DNA of 64,000 nucleotides, from assembly GCA_963680875.1 (NCBI GenBank), contig OY804590.1, positions 20,956,640 to 21,020,639 on the forward strand, given 5' to 3'. The stretch is from Bathymodiolus brooksi. Lineage: Eukaryota > Mollusca > Bivalvia > Mytilida > Modiolidae. The position numbers were made by a program, and so were the translations under genes. The notes under the pieces are model-generated. The model was not told the DNA's origin and searched no databases. It saw nothing but the letters and a program-made list of their open reading frames with translations. This document shows, in pieces, positions 25,893 through 36,317 of the stretch (position 1 is its first letter; the number at the start of each line of letters is the position of its first letter).

Positions 25893-27643
25893 ATCAATTT
25901 TTGTAATAGAAAAAATACTAAGCCATACATAAACCACTAAACAGTCGTGTATATCTCTTAAGAAGGGAATGCATATTTCAAGGAATGTCTATGTAAACCA
26001 CGCACTATGGTACATTCAATATGACAACTTGTGTTAAGCCATATTAGAAATCGCTTATTTGTTTTGTGTGTGGTAATTTTGATGTTGCTTTGCATATGGC
26101 TTGTTTGGATTAGGTGTTTGTTGATTGATTGGTTTATATTTTACGCCAAAAAATTCCGGGAAAGATATTCGGAGCGCATCTGGGGTTTTTATTGCAGGTA
26201 ATCCATTCGTAAAAAACCCAGGGTTATCGTTCTTGCACTTCCGTCTAAGATGATGTAGTTTGACCTAGAAACGAAGCTGCTTCGCTATTCTCGGTGAGAT
26301 TTCTTGGAAAAGATCGACGTACCGACTGAACTTCGAACATGGGCAATTAGGTAAGTGTCTTAGAAACAGTTTGATACGACAGTGCCATATGTAGACAAGG
26401 TAAAAAGTGTAAAAAAAACACGGGGGTTTCCCAACCGAGGTGAGCGATATGGTGCGAAATATGAAAATTGAGTTACTTACCTTCTCTCTTATACTGTATC
26501 AGTCGAAAAACTGTGGACACAGAATACACGTATTTTTCATGATGTATGACGTCTACTGATATTGTCAAATGAAGAAAAACGAATGATTATGAAAATTTTG
26601 AAAAAGGAATGATTTATATGAAAATTTTGGGAAAAAGGGGGGGTAGTAGAGAAAAGGGGGGAGGAGGAAACGAAATCCATGCCCCATGCGCCTGTGATTT
26701 GTTTCCTCTGTTCGCTGATTTCATATTGTCGTTTTATTTATGATGTGTTTTTGGGTGTTTTTTTATGTGTTTTGGGGTGTTTTTTTTATGTTTTTGGGTG
26801 CTTTGGGGTGTTTTGGGGTAAATCTATGGACCGCACACACGCACATATATATATATAATTACATTTCTTCCGCTTCATACAAAATGTGCCTCGGTCCACG
26901 CTTTTACAATAAAACTACAAAAAAACGCATTCAATTCTTAAAATATTACGGATTTCGTTTAGTACACAAATTGTCATTGGTTCTTCAACCCTGAATGTCA
27001 GCATATATTCGGAAAACAGACGGGGTATATATATTTCAGTCCCCCAAAAATGATAAAAACATGGACGACAAAACATTACGCTTCACTGAATCAATGGCAT
27101 AACACGGAATAATAAATGTATTTTTCCCAAAGTAAATGCTGTTTTTATACTCAAAACGGCTGTATGAACAAAAAAAATATTACAACAGTTAGTTCCGTTA
27201 CAAATACCTGATCGATTCAGCAAACTCCTATGTTCCACGGCTGTACCATAGCAAATAATCAAAACGTTGAGCCTTGAAAACGTTCGACGTCATGGGGCCA
27301 CACCAAGGTCTTGCTTACATGTTGTTAGCATTTTAATTATTGAAATTATTTCGCAAATCCGTTATTTTGTTATGTGGTATATTAATGTTATATTTATATA
27401 GTGCATAACATTTACTACATATGCAATTGTGTTGATTTTGAAATTTAGTATAGGATTTTCCTTCATGAGATACCTCATATATGAAAAATGACGTGACACA
27501 TATATTGATGTCATTGTAGAAAGCATGTCAGAGGTACGGAAAGGGACATCTAGAAAGACGAAAAATGAAAATAAAAGACACAAACATCTTTAATACTGTT
27601 GGATTCTCTATCTAAAAATAAAACAATGGTTAAATCCGTAATA
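25893..27643. other. Unique AT-rich sequence, no gene recognised
   Basis: No supported coding region is seen. There are a TTTTGGGTG/TTTTGGGGTG low-complexity stretch (26745-26818), a G-rich run near 26634-26672 and a (TA)n tract near 26847. A good 5' splice-site consensus (AG then GTAAGTG) occurs at 26349-26357, downstream of a moderately GC-rich stretch, so a non-coding first exon is conceivable. The ATG at 26338 in that stretch reaches a TAG after three codons. The short frames at 26740-26994 (+) and 27362-27583 (-) are low-complexity and resemble nothing I know. Confidence 0.5.
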
Positions 27644-27789
27644 TATATGTTATTCAGCTATCAGACATGGTATATACTTTGACATTCCCGGCTTAGGATA
27701 TATATTCCATTCGGCTGCGCCTCAGGGAATATAGGACCTAAGCCGGGAATGTCACATTATATACCCTGTCTGATAGCTGAATAATATAT
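27644..27789. repeat. Palindrome (foldback element) 1
   Basis: Arms of about 55 bp (27644-27698 and 27733-27789) are near-perfect reverse complements. The left arm contains TTATTCAGCTATCAGACA and CATTCCCGGCTTAGG; the right arm contains CCTAAGCCGGGAATG and TGTCTGATAGCTGAATAA. The loop is about 35 bp. No coding sequence is present, so this is a MITE-like or foldback unit. Confidence 0.9.
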
Positions 27790-27921
27790 AAATAACACAT
27801 AGCTGAGAGGGTTGTAGAGCAGATTGTAATCCCAGGAAATTCATTGTCAACCGAGGCGAAGCCGAGGTTGAAAATGAAATGTAGCAATCTGCTCTACCAC
27901 CCTCTCAGCTATGTGTTATTT
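27790..27921. repeat. Palindrome (foldback element) 2 with nested inner palindrome
   Basis: It is directly adjacent to palindrome 1. Arms of about 38 bp (AATAACACATAGCTGAGAGG at the left, CCTCTCAGCTATGTGTTATT at the right) enclose a loop that itself contains an inner inverted repeat, CAACCGAGG ... CCGAGGTTG, around 27849-27870. The two palindromes touch without spacer. No open frame of note. Confidence 0.9.
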
Positions 27922-28154
27922 GTTTTATTATACTGAATGTTCCTTTCTCCTGGTTTCATTCTTTTTTTATGATTTTGATGCCCTGAATTTCAATTGCTGT
28001 TTTCTTTTAATGTGTTTAACTGTGATATCGATGATGTGTAATAAATAAGATTACATACATTTTTTGTATTTGTTAATATTTTTCTGCCATTTTGGTGTAT
28101 GTTTTATACAGATGGGTGTTCTTAAACGAAAAGTGAGCAATTTTGTCAGCTATC

Positions 28155-28234
28155 CCATGTGATAGACTAAATTATCACCCTCTGCCATGTGATAGACTAA
28201 ATTATCACCCTCTGCCATGTGATAGACTAAATTG
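28155..28234. repeat. 30-bp minisatellite, three copies
   Basis: The unit begins CCATGTGATAGACTAAATTA and is followed by TCACCCTCTG. Copies start at 28155, 28185 and 28215; the third is cut short after AAATT. The first two are identical over the unit. Confidence 0.95.
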
Positions 28235-28635
28235 GCACACACTCCTTAACCAATGAGAAGACAGGAAATTTACATGAAATATATTAACATATAATATACA
28301 ACGTCTGAAAAACCAGTCAATCTTATGGGGTGTTGTATCGTTACGGTATAGCGATACTATACATGTAAAATAAATTATAAACGTCTAAGATGGCTTGTAA
28401 ACAACACCGAGTACACAAAAAAAAGTGATAAAAGAAACGTGTATATTTATATATAGTGAATTCTTCATTATCCTATACAATATATTAAAAATTGCTGAGT
28501 TAGATTGCTGTCAAATTATAATATTAAGTATATATGTACCATCTACACACGCTTATACACATGTCTTACGGCTATCCCTAGATTTGCCTTACGAGAAAAG
28601 GTAACACTACGATTATTGAAGCTCCTTTTTTAGGG
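28235..28635. other. AT-rich unique sequence
   Basis: No gene or repeat supported. Short AT runs near 28440-28460 and 28800 are simple sequence. Nothing else is seen here. Confidence 0.5.
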
Positions 28636-28735
28636 AGTGGATGTGGTCGAGTGGTCTAGGGCACTGGACGTAAGGCTAAGCGAATGGTGCTGCAGTGTAT
28701 CAATGGTGTGGGTTCAAATCCCGTCGAGGGAAGAA
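28636..28735 (+). mobile_element. tRNA-like SINE head, second family, copy 1
   Basis: The sequence has an A-box-like GGTCGAGTGGTCTAGGGC and a B-box-like GGGTTCAAATCCC, separated by a long spacer with ACGTAAGGCTAAGCGAATGG, as in type II (Leu/Ser) tRNAs with a long variable arm. The putative acceptor ends do not pair, so I do not call a functional tRNA. A second copy with the same spacer lies at 31256-31338, which supports a retroposed repeat. Confidence 0.7.
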
Positions 28736-29409
28736 CAAAAATTTGACAGCTCTAAAATCTAATTCTAACACTGTTTGGTTTAATTTTCAGACGTATGTAT
28801 ATATATATATAAACTAGTCTTCGAGAAAAAAAACATGACCATTGCTACAGAATGTACATGCAGAAAAAAATGAAAACAATAATCTGGGAGATGTATCTAA
28901 TGATTATATACTATGCATAGTATACGGAATCTTGGGTTGTTACAATTGAAATTAGAAGATAACCCCCACCTCATTCCAGCGCCCAAGATAATATTAAAAA
29001 CATGTCGATGAATGTTTTAAAAGGTGTGAAACCTATAATTAATTTCTTTAACATTTTCTACTAAATTTGTGTTTTTTCGAGCCTGGCTGGCTATTTTACA
29101 CAAGCACTTGTTTCATTCAAAAATATATGCACCCTTCTCTTCCTTACTTCAAGGTAAACATCTATCCTTTTCCCCTTCCCCACTTCGCCTCAATATTTTT
29201 CGCTTATTTGTGATCCTTTCGCTGACCCAATTATATCGTTACACTCCCGTGATATTTCTCTTTTCGACTGCTACATTTAAATATATCTACCGGTCCCCCC
29301 TCAGACAAATTGGACAAGAACAGTCAGCGAACGTGGCTTATTAAAAATTGCAGTCTATGAAATGGATATAGCCACTTGGTGAAAAATTTACCAGAGTCAA
29401 TTAAGATTC
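28736..29409. other. Unique AT-rich sequence left of the 25-bp array
   Basis: A 91-codon frame at 29069-29344 (+) has no recognisable domain, and its composition matches the flanks. A small (TA)n tract lies at 28797-28812. Nothing else is supported. Confidence 0.5.
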
Positions 29410-30635
29410 ATGAACAATAGATGACATTCTGATAATGAACAATAGATGACATTCTGATCATGAACAATATATGACATTCTGATCATGAACAATAGATAAC
29501 ATTCTGATCATGAACAATAGATGACATTCTGATCATGAACAATAGATGACATTCTGATCATGAACAATAGATGACATTCTGATCATGAACGATAGATGAC
29601 ATTCTGATCACAACAATAGATGACATTCTGATCATGAAGAATAGATGACATTCTGATCATGAACAATAGATGACATTCTGATCATGAACAATAGATGACA
29701 TTCTGATCATGGAACAATAGATGGCATTCTGATCATGAACAATAGATGACATTCTGATCATGAACAATAGATGACATTCTGATCATGAACAATAGATGAC
29801 ATTCTGATCATGAACAATAGATGACATTCTGATCATGAACAATATATGACATTCTGATCACAACAATAGATGACATTCTGATCATGAACAATAGATGACA
29901 TTCTGATCATGAACACTAGATGACATTCTGATCATGAACAATAGATGACATTCTGATCATGAGCAATAGATGACATTCTGATCATGGAACAATAGATGGC
30001 ATTCTGATCATGAACACTAGATGACATTCTGATCATGAACAATAGATGACATTCTGATCATGAGCAATAGATGACATTCTGATCATGAACAATAGATGAC
30101 ATTCTGATCATGGAACAATAGATGGCATTCTGATCATGAACAATAGATGACATTCTGATCATGAACAATAGATGACATTCTGATCATGAACAATAGATGA
30201 CATTCTGATCATGAACAATAGATGACATTCTGATCATGAACAATATATGACATTCTGATCACAACAATAGATGACATTCTGATCATGAACAATAGATGAC
30301 ATTCTGATCATGAACACTAGATGACATTCTGATCATGAACAATAGATGACATTCTGATCATGAGCAATAGATGACATTCTGATCATGAACAATAGATGAC
30401 ATTCTGATCATGAACAATAGCTGACATTCTGATCATGAACAATAGATGACATTCTGATCATGAACAATAGATGACATTCTGATCATGAACAATAGATGAC
30501 ATTCTGATCATGAACAATAGATGACATTCTGATCATGAACGATAGATGACATTCTGATCATGAACAATAGATGACATTCTGATCATGAACAATAGATGAC
30601 ATTCTGATCATGAACGATAGATGACATTCTGATCA
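29410..30635. repeat. 25-bp tandem array (about 49 units) with 401-bp higher-order period
   Basis: The unit is ATGAACAATAGATGACATTC followed by TGATC. Every junction carries the palindrome TGATCA (a BclI/DpnII type site). Variant units recur in order at 401 bp: GGAACAATAGATGGC at 29711 and 30112, the shortened GATCACAACAATAG near 29856 and 30257, and GAGCAATAG at 29961 and 30362. A 16-unit block has therefore been duplicated. Confidence 0.97.
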
Positions 30636-31018
30636 ATCCTTTGTATCTTCAGACATCTCTAATATTATCAAATGTTTGCATGCAATGTCTAAAATTCTTA
30701 TCCTTTGACGATGATATGATGAATGTATTTCCAGAGAAACAAGTCGTGTACACTAAATTGGATTTCTACGTTTTCCTTACAATCACTAAGTCGATACCTC
30801 TGTTGGTGAACTATCACCGAGGTTATCATTCGCCTGGTATTTATCTATGAAATTTACAGTTTCTAAATGATATAATTGATTAAATCTAAGGTCAATTGTC
30901 CTCAGGTATAGATAATATTAGCATATTTTAACTATATTCTGATAAGACCCGTTGCCTAGATTACTCCTTCCAAAAGATCTTTATATTATATGGCTTTTCA
31001 ATTTTGTCAACTTTGAAC
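30636..31018. mobile_element. Dispersed repeat fragment, plus unique sequence
   Basis: 30749-30815 (CACTAAATTGGATTTCTACG ... AAGTCGATACCTCTG) has a diverged second copy at 31119-31175 (CACTAAATTGCATATCCACG ... GGGTCGATATCTCT). The wording is like a repeat I associate with mussel genomes; that recollection is not checked. The 69-codon frame here is not a credible gene. Confidence 0.5.
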
Positions 31019-31114
31019 GTACTTGATTAAGGTCATTCCAGACATGTGTCGTACTTGATTAAGGTCATTCCAGACATGTGTCGTACTTGATTACGGTCAT
31101 TCCAGACATGTGTC
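31019..31114. repeat. 32-bp minisatellite, three copies
   Basis: The unit starts GTACTTGATTAAGGTCATTC and continues CAGACATGTGTC. Three full copies run at 31019, 31051 and 31083. The third has one substitution (TTACGG for TTAAGG). Confidence 0.95.
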
Positions 31115-31255
31115 ATGCGCACTAAATTGCATATCCACGTTTGTATCAAGTACCATCACTGGGTCGATATCTCTACTTATGGACAATAAAGCCCCCCTAT
31201 GGGTCCCCTTTAGTTGGAAATGGTGCTTCACCACCGACATGGTTAATATATATAT

Positions 31256-31338
31256 ATGGCTGAGTGGTCTAGGGTGCTGGACATATGGCTAAGCGATTGG
31301 TGCTGCAGTGTATCAATGTTGTGAGTTCAAATCCCAAG
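31256..31338 (+). mobile_element. tRNA-like SINE head, second family, copy 2
   Basis: It matches 28636-28735 across the A-box-like GAGTGGTCTAGGGTGCTGGA, the spacer GCTAAGCGATTGGTGCTGCA and the B-box-like GAGTTCAAATCCC. It is preceded by a short (TA)n and directly followed by the element at 31346. Confidence 0.65.
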
Positions 31339-31345
31339 AAAAAAA

Positions 31346-31805
31346 GTTGAGGTTATTTGTCAATGTACTGAATCTAAAAAATAGACGTCGTTCTCAAGGC
31401 GTCGCGTGCTGTTGTCATCAGGTGATTTTCTTCAAATGAGGCACATTTGGAGTTATTTAAATCTATTTCCGATTATTTGCCTTATTTTGAAAAAATAAAT
31501 ATATTTTTAAATATCATAGCAAAAAAGGTTTGAATTAATCTATAAGGATTGATCGAAATTATTTGTTCGGTTCATTCGAAATAACGTCAATCAGGTTGTA
31601 CACCACAAGCCCTTGTTTCTATCTATGGGAAGATCGACTAGCAATGCATCTTCCCATGGATAGAAACGACTATCAAATGCATGCATTGATAGTCGATCTT
31701 CCCATGGATAGAAACAAGTGTCTGTGTTGTACACACCCTTGCGTAAACCGCTACACTGTGTGTAATTTCTTCATGAACCTAACAGAAACTGCGATCAATT
31801 CTTAA
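31346..31805 (+). mobile_element. Hairpin-ended dispersed element, copy 1
   Basis: It shares about 260 bp with the reverse complement of 36640-36926, including GTCAATGTACTGAATCTAAA and GATTATTTGCCTTATTTTGA. Its right end is a hairpin: AAGGATTGATCG ... GTTCGGTTCATTCGAAATAA (31546-31585) pairs with the stretch TTTCTTCATGAACC ... GATCAATTCTTA ending near 31804. Compared with the other copy, the hairpin loop contains an extra palindrome of about 107 bp (31612-31718). No transposase is visible, so this is non-autonomous. Confidence 0.75.
31612..31718. repeat. Palindrome inserted in the hairpin loop
   Basis: Arms CTTGTTTCTATCTATGGGAA (31612 on) and TTCCCATGGATAGAAACAAG (ending 31718) pair, extended inward by GATCGACTA / TAGTCGATC and ATGCAT. 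A third partial arm (CTTCCCATGGATAGAAAC at 31650) lies between them. It is absent from the paired element at 36598-36926. Confidence 0.85.
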
Positions 31806-32245
31806 ATGTCCGAACGTGAAATTAAAGTCTTTAGCTTCTGTAATTCTTTTGTCTGATAAGTTATTGTATATACTCTGTCTCATCAGAGTAAAGGGAAAAA
31901 TCGACAATGAGAGATTCGCCGATTGCTTCTTTAGGGTTCGGCCGATGATTTGTTGAAAAATATACCGGCCTCCGAACTTGAAAAATATGTTATAGATAAG
32001 GAATCCAAACACACTGGTGATTTCATTTGGCTCGCTTTGTATATTTTTTTCCTTTTCTTTCGTGTTTGACAACATAAGTTAAGTCGTGACTCATAACTAT
32101 AAACTTGCAACGTTGTCTACCCATTTTTAGAGTAAAGTGACGATTGTGAATAATCTCAAATGACAGTGGCTCTTTTACTTTTTACGTAGATGTTTTCTTT
32201 CCTCTATCACTGCCAATACTTTAATCAGACTTGACTGTATATATG
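31806..32245. other. Unique sequence, no gene recognised
   Basis: A 98-codon minus-strand frame (31779-32075) overlaps the end of the hairpin element and has no recognisable motif. Nothing supported. Confidence 0.45.
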
Positions 32246-32440
32246 AGTAACACGGTGGGTGTCTTATAAGAAGCAGGAACTGCTTATCATTAGTGTGCAT
32301 CTGGGTTCACTCCATGTTTTGGGTGGTGTCCGTGTTGCCCATGAATTTTGTTTCCTGTGTTGTGTTTTTTGCTTTGTTTCTCTTCGTGTTGTGTATTGTG
32401 TGCCAAATGTTGGCAGTTTCTCTCGATTGTCCATTCTTGA
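32246..32440 (+). mobile_element. Dispersed element copy (63-bp-array progenitor family)
   Basis: It contains AGCAGGAACTGCTTATC, CTGGGTTCACTCCATGTTTT and GGGTGGTGTCCGTGTTG. In the same order these correspond to the reverse complement of the 63-bp array unit (GAACTGCTATC, ATGAACTCACCCCCTGTTTT) and to the copy at 53188-53400 read in reverse. Length and order fit a non-autonomous repeat. The two overlapping small frames here, rich in F, V and C, are not genes. Confidence 0.6.
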
Positions 32441-32458
32441 TTACCCCTTCAATTTTAA

Positions 32459-32612
32459 ACAACAGTCCGCTGGTAGACATGTCTCCTTAATGCTGCGTGC
32501 TTAGCGGAGAAGTAAGAAATACCAAATTTATAGTCTTTGGTTTGACCCGACCGGGGCTCGAACCCACGATCTACCGCAATCGAGGCGATCACGCTACCAT
32601 TACGCCATCGAT
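32459..32612 (-). mobile_element. tRNA-headed SINE, internally deleted copy
   Basis: Read on the minus strand, it opens with ACCATATCGATGGCGTAATG (A box region) and GTGGGTTCGAGCCCCGGTCG (B box), then the body with CTCCGCTAAGCACGCAGCAT. Compared with the copy at 45600-45974 it lacks about 58 bp after the GGAGACATGTC point and the 3' tail. The frame at 32617-32814 (-) beyond it is unrelated and not supported. Confidence 0.8.
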
Positions 32613-33197
32613 ATGGTTAAGAGTTAAGAAGTAGATTGAAAAAAATATTTAAAATGATTATAATACTAACGCTACAAGAGAGATAACTCTTTGTAACATC
32701 AATCCGAAATTTAAAATCGGAGTCTGTACTTGTAATTAGTTTGACTTTAATCCATTGGAATAATCTCGGAACTTTCCGTCTGCTAATGTAAAAAAACCCG
32801 AGCGTGATTCGCAACAGATTAAAAGACAGCCATCTTTGAAAATAACAACATGAAAACAGGGTGATGAAAAATCAGAATAATGCGTCCAAATTAGAAATAT
32901 TTCCGTAAGAATCATGAGTAATGTGTTTTATCTGCAATGAACAGATGAATTAATCTCAACTCCTAAAACTAAAAGTAAGCAATTGAGACGGTATTGGGTC
33001 TGTTTGCCCTAATGGACAACATTATGACATCAAAATTTACTCAACAGGTGTCGTTCGAGTTCTAACGGTGGTTCGCTGAGCGTTTTATTTTCGCACAGAC
33101 GTTTGATCACGTCATTACGTTGAAATAAAACAAGGACAACGTTGCAATCATATCTGGGTCATGGGCACCTGTTACTAACTGTGATTACGAATATAAA
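32613..33197. other. Unique AT-rich sequence upstream of the LINE remnant
   Basis: No coding signal is supported. Part of it may be eroded upstream sequence of the LINE remnant that follows, but no motif can be read. Confidence 0.4.
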
Positions 33198-33810
33198 ATA
33201 AAATTGAATGTCACACCAGAGGGTTCCAAATATACTTCACCCGAGGCATTCGATGAGAGAGAAAATAAACTTCAGCTTTTGAATGATAACGACACTCTTT
33301 GTGTCTAAGTTGGGGATTTTAATGAAAGGTCATCCAATTTGAACGATTTTATTATACTTGATGATGATTTCTGGTCTTTTAAATTATAATACCGATGATA
33401 CAATATCTGCAGAATTGTGTGATTTTCAAAAACTTATTTTGTATATACTTTTTACATAGCAAATTCAACTACAAGGGTTGCTGTAATGCATAAGGCAACA
33501 AACTATTAAATATGTCCATTAATGATAACATGTATATTGCAAACGGTAGAGTAGGTAATGAGAAAAATATTGGTAAAGTCACTAGTAAAGAATCTAGTAC
33601 GGGTGATTATTTCATTGTTTTATCTGAGTTATTTCCCTTTATTACGCAATTTGAAATTATTGATTTTGACCCGTTATTTTCTGATGTTCATTGTCGCATA
33701 CAAGTGTCAATTTCATGTTCAGAAAGTCTACATACTATACATAAGAAACACACACTCCAATAAAATTTCTAAACTGGTTCGGTGGGTTGATAATAACAAA
33801 ACTAGAGCCT
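33198..33810 (+). pseudogene. Decayed LINE apurinic-like endonuclease domain
   Basis: Conceptual translation shows blocks of a non-LTR retrotransposon endonuclease (exonuclease-endonuclease-phosphatase fold), which would nick target DNA to prime reverse transcription. Visible in order: PEGSKYTSPEAFDE (from 33216), the core motif VGDFNER (33309-33329), then in another frame [10 protein letters not shown] (near 33527), STGDYFI and [12 protein letters not shown] (near 33670-33700). A final block, [10 protein letters not shown] (near 33767-33800), resembles the region after the domain. It is broken: a TAA sits directly before VGDFN (33306-33308), another stop follows WSFKL, and at least one frame change lies between the GDFN part and the NGR part. 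No reverse transcriptase follows. The family identity (RTE/CR1/Jockey-like) is inferred and not resolved. Confidence 0.75.
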
Positions 33811-33872
33811 CAGTTGTGTCACTCACCTTTCATTCTGTTTCGCGGAAACTTAATACAGAACCTTCCATACAT

Positions 33873-34313
33873 GTAGATGCTTCCTACCAAGTTTCGGTTC
33901 ATATGGCTAAGCAGATTCAAAGGAGAAGATTCTTTAGAAATCAACCAATCAGAAACAAGAATTGCATGTGGTGGCCATGTTTGCTAACCGATCGGGACGA
34001 AATGAGCAATCTTCATAGAGGACATTCGATAGATGCTTCCTACCAAGTTTCTGTGGTAGCCATGTTTGCTAACCGATCGGGACGAAATGAGCAATCTGCA
34101 TAGAGGACATTCCCTAGATGCTTCATACCGGCAAGTTTCTGTTCATTTGGCCAAGCGGTTTCAGAGGAGAATAATTTTTTAAATCGGCCAATCAGAAAGA
34201 AGAATGGCCTGTGATGGCCATGTTTGTTAACGGATTGGGACGAAATTAGCAATCGTTATAGAGGACCTACCATGGATGCTTCTTACCAAGTGTCAGTTCA
34301 TTTGGTTCCATGC
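33873..34313. repeat. About 157-bp imperfect tandem repeat (3.3 copies, one deleted)
   Basis: Units start with GATGCTTCCTACCAAGTTTC or close variants at 33876, 34032, 34117 and 34275. They contain CCAATCAGAAA, GGCCATGTTTGCTAACCGAT and GAGCAATC...CATAGAGGACAT. The second unit lacks about 72 bp between CAAGTTTCTG and AGCCATG. The portion GGCCAAGCGGTTTCAGAGGA is similar to the reverse complement of GAAACCACTGGGCCAATT in the element at 51095-52479, suggesting the same superfamily in opposite orientation. Confidence 0.8.
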
Positions 34314-34372
34314 ACTGATTGCACAGTTAGTTGTAAATCCAACTACTATGCGATCACGACCACGACGGTTCC
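34311..34372. repeat. Short inverted dispersed repeat, partner at 42586-42650
   Basis: GTAAATCCAACTACTATGCG followed by ATCACGACCACGACG is the near-perfect reverse complement of the stretch at 42590-42628. CACTGATTGCACAG also matches. About 60 bp is shared in inverted orientation. Confidence 0.75.
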
Positions 34373-34639
34373 TTCATTTTCTGTTTTGAATTTAAAATGC
34401 ACGTATTTTATTCAACATTTTTGTAAATCTTTATGTTAAAATCGTAATTTTAATCAGCATGTCATGTAACGATACAGAAACAATGTGGATGTGCAGTATC
34501 TAACAAACAAGAAATTTAGTTGTAGGAATAAAATAACAGGTACATGTAGATGTCGATACAATAATGGATATATCTGTTACCATGCTGCTAACAACTTCTA
34601 ATTATAGTTATTTTATAATTTGTCGGAAATAACGTTTCC

Positions 34640-34862
34640 ACAATCGTCCCAAAGTTCCCAAAATGGAGCAGGAAATACTTACATGTCCCGAGCACCCGAT
34701 TTCACCCCAATTATAGTGTATTTATGTTGTTTTTTATCTTTATTTTTCTGTGTAGTGTTTTGTAGATCATTGTTTGTCTTGTTGGCCAGTATATTGTCTG
34801 TCTTTCATCGATGTACGTCTTCTGATTGCTCCTGTGGTATCTTCAAACTTTTTTTTTATTCC
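34640..34862 (+). mobile_element. Dispersed element copy (63-bp-array progenitor family)
   Basis: Contains AATGGAGCAGGAAATACTTA, CCGAGCACCCGATTTCACCC, GTGTTTTGTAGATCATTGTT, TTGTTGGCCAGTATATTGTC and TTCTGATTGCTCCTGTGGTA. Read in reverse these match 53188-53400 block by block (TGATACCAAAGGAGTAATCA, CAACAAACAATGATCTACAA, CAGGTGCCCCGGGAGG). This is the clearest copy for the distal half of the element. The 91-codon frame here is a by-product. Confidence 0.7.
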
Positions 34863-35682
34863 TGGCATGCATATTTTTTAAATGGTCTAATATAGATAAT
34901 ATTCATTATACTTCTTGTTTCCTTACTGAGCACTACAACAGTAGTACAATTTAATTTTCTTAATGTATGTGTAAATAAATGATTTTTAAGGATATATACA
35001 AACAGCACACTAAAATGTCCCCTAACTCTTTATATATGCTATTAATATATCTAAGAGTGGTACCTTTTCTGGTATAGAGCCAGATTTGAGATGCACGGAG
35101 GCGGGCATTTTGAAATTAAGCAAAATTTAATTGTTAATGCAAATGTGAAACACATGAAATTAAAATAAAACAATAAATAAAAGATTTTTATTTTTGTATT
35201 TTTTTTATTTTTTATAGTATGCTGATAACAAAACAACTATTCTTACATTTAGATATTCAAAGTTCCCTTGGAAGATACTGGGATTTATAACTTGAAAAAC
35301 ACAACCCATTTCAATAGCTCCATTTTACAAATCAGACAGAGTAAGCCAAGCAGAAGAAAATATGACCGATACGATATAAAGCACCTACCATGCAGTTTAT
35401 GCTTTCTGAGTTTAATAACAGAAATATCATATGATGCCATGCTAACACACTGTTTTTAAGATTTACTTGAATAGCTTGAGAGTCAATACCCAAGGGAAGA
35501 TAACCCATCAAGATCTGATATACCGCTTTGACAGAAAGTCAGTCATGAATAATTCAATTTATGTTTCATGCAAAGACATTTTTTCTTCTAAAGGTCAAGG
35601 TCATACATCGATTGTTAATACGGAGAGTACCAGCCGCATAATACTTCTGTAAAGGAGTACAAAATCACTGATAGTGTAGTTT
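34863..35682. other. Unique AT-rich sequence, no gene recognised
   Basis: Three short frames (35051-35236 -, 35268-35459 +, 35467-35652 +) have no recognisable domain or splice-supported extension. A GTCAAGGTCATAC stretch near 35594 has mussel-repeat flavour but no second copy is seen here. Confidence 0.4.
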
Positions 35683-36010
35683 GAACCGCATCGGTATAAT
35701 GGCTAGCGTTCTCCTCTTAAGTGCGGTACATCTTGGGTTCGAACCACGGTCGTGTCAAGCCAAATATATTTGCTGCATTAAGGAGTAAGAGCAAAGACGG
35801 CTTAGCCTGGAATCAGGATCATGTGTCCAAATGGAGCGACATGTCTATCAGCCGATTTTCGTTTCATTGAACTAGAACAATACAAATCAAACTAAGCATC
35901 TTGGTCAAGTACAAAGTGCACATTGTTATCATCTCATCGAATGTAACATCTTCTCCCCATGAGATAGCTGAAAAATTGTTGAGTTGGCGTTAAACAACAA
36001 TCACTCACTA
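35683..36010 (+). mobile_element. tRNA-headed SINE, near full length
   Basis: The head GAACCGCATCGGTATAATGG with GCTAGCG (A box) and TTGGGTTCGAACCAC (B box) is followed by a body with CTGCATTAAGGAGTAAGAGC and GGAGCGACATGTCTATCAGC. It ends with GAGATAGCTGAAAAATTG, GGCGTTAAACAACAATCACT and a short CACT tail. The 3' end GTTAAAC...CACTCACT is typical of molluscan SINEs. It is transcribed, if at all, by RNA polymerase III and moved by a partner LINE; this is family knowledge. Confidence 0.85.
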
Positions 36011-36263
36011 CTGATAAGTTGATAAACCGTATAGATGCATTGGTATACATTTACATAGCATCAGTTTCTTATTTCTGTGTTAATAATTTCCAATGGGGCA
36101 ATATCTCAAAACAATTGGAAAATCTAGTTTATTGAACATCAAACACAGTAAAACGAAATTTACAAAATACAAAAAGAACAGTCTTCAGTCTTCACTGTTT
36201 TTGTTTAACTTGTGTGTATAAGTTCAGGATGACTGGAGTTTTTAAAGTATATTCTACGGCTTA

Positions 36264-36317
36264 TGATTAGCCCTTTGGTATCTTCAAACATTTCTTATCA
36301 TGCACTAAATGTAATTT

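Noticed and set aside
26338..26357. First exon with a strong donor (GTAAGTG) encoding M-G-N
   Set aside because: The ATG meets a TAG before the donor, and no downstream exon could be matched, so a coding exon is unlikely; the donor-like word alone is weak evidence.
26740..26994. 84-codon frame starting MMCFWVFFYVFW, looking like a membrane peptide
   Set aside because: It arises from TTTTGGGGTG low-complexity sequence and has no conserved features.
28636..28735. Functional tRNA gene (Leu or Ser type)
   Set aside because: A- and B-box-like parts exist, but the acceptor ends do not pair and a second diverged copy with the same unusual spacer exists at 31256, so a SINE head fits better.
32259..32504. 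Two overlapping frames that look like small membrane proteins
   Set aside because: They lie in a copy of a dispersed repeat and a SINE; the hydrophobicity comes from T-rich repeat sequence.
33558..34103. 181-codon frame as a gene
   Set aside because: It is a wrong-frame reading through the LINE endonuclease remnant and then the ~157-bp repeat; only a short [10 protein letters not shown] part is LINE-related.
35683..35760. Intact tRNA gene at the SINE heads (also 38406, 45900 and 32540 regions)
   Set aside because: The tRNA-like heads continue into a shared body and CACT tail in several copies, which marks them as SINEs.
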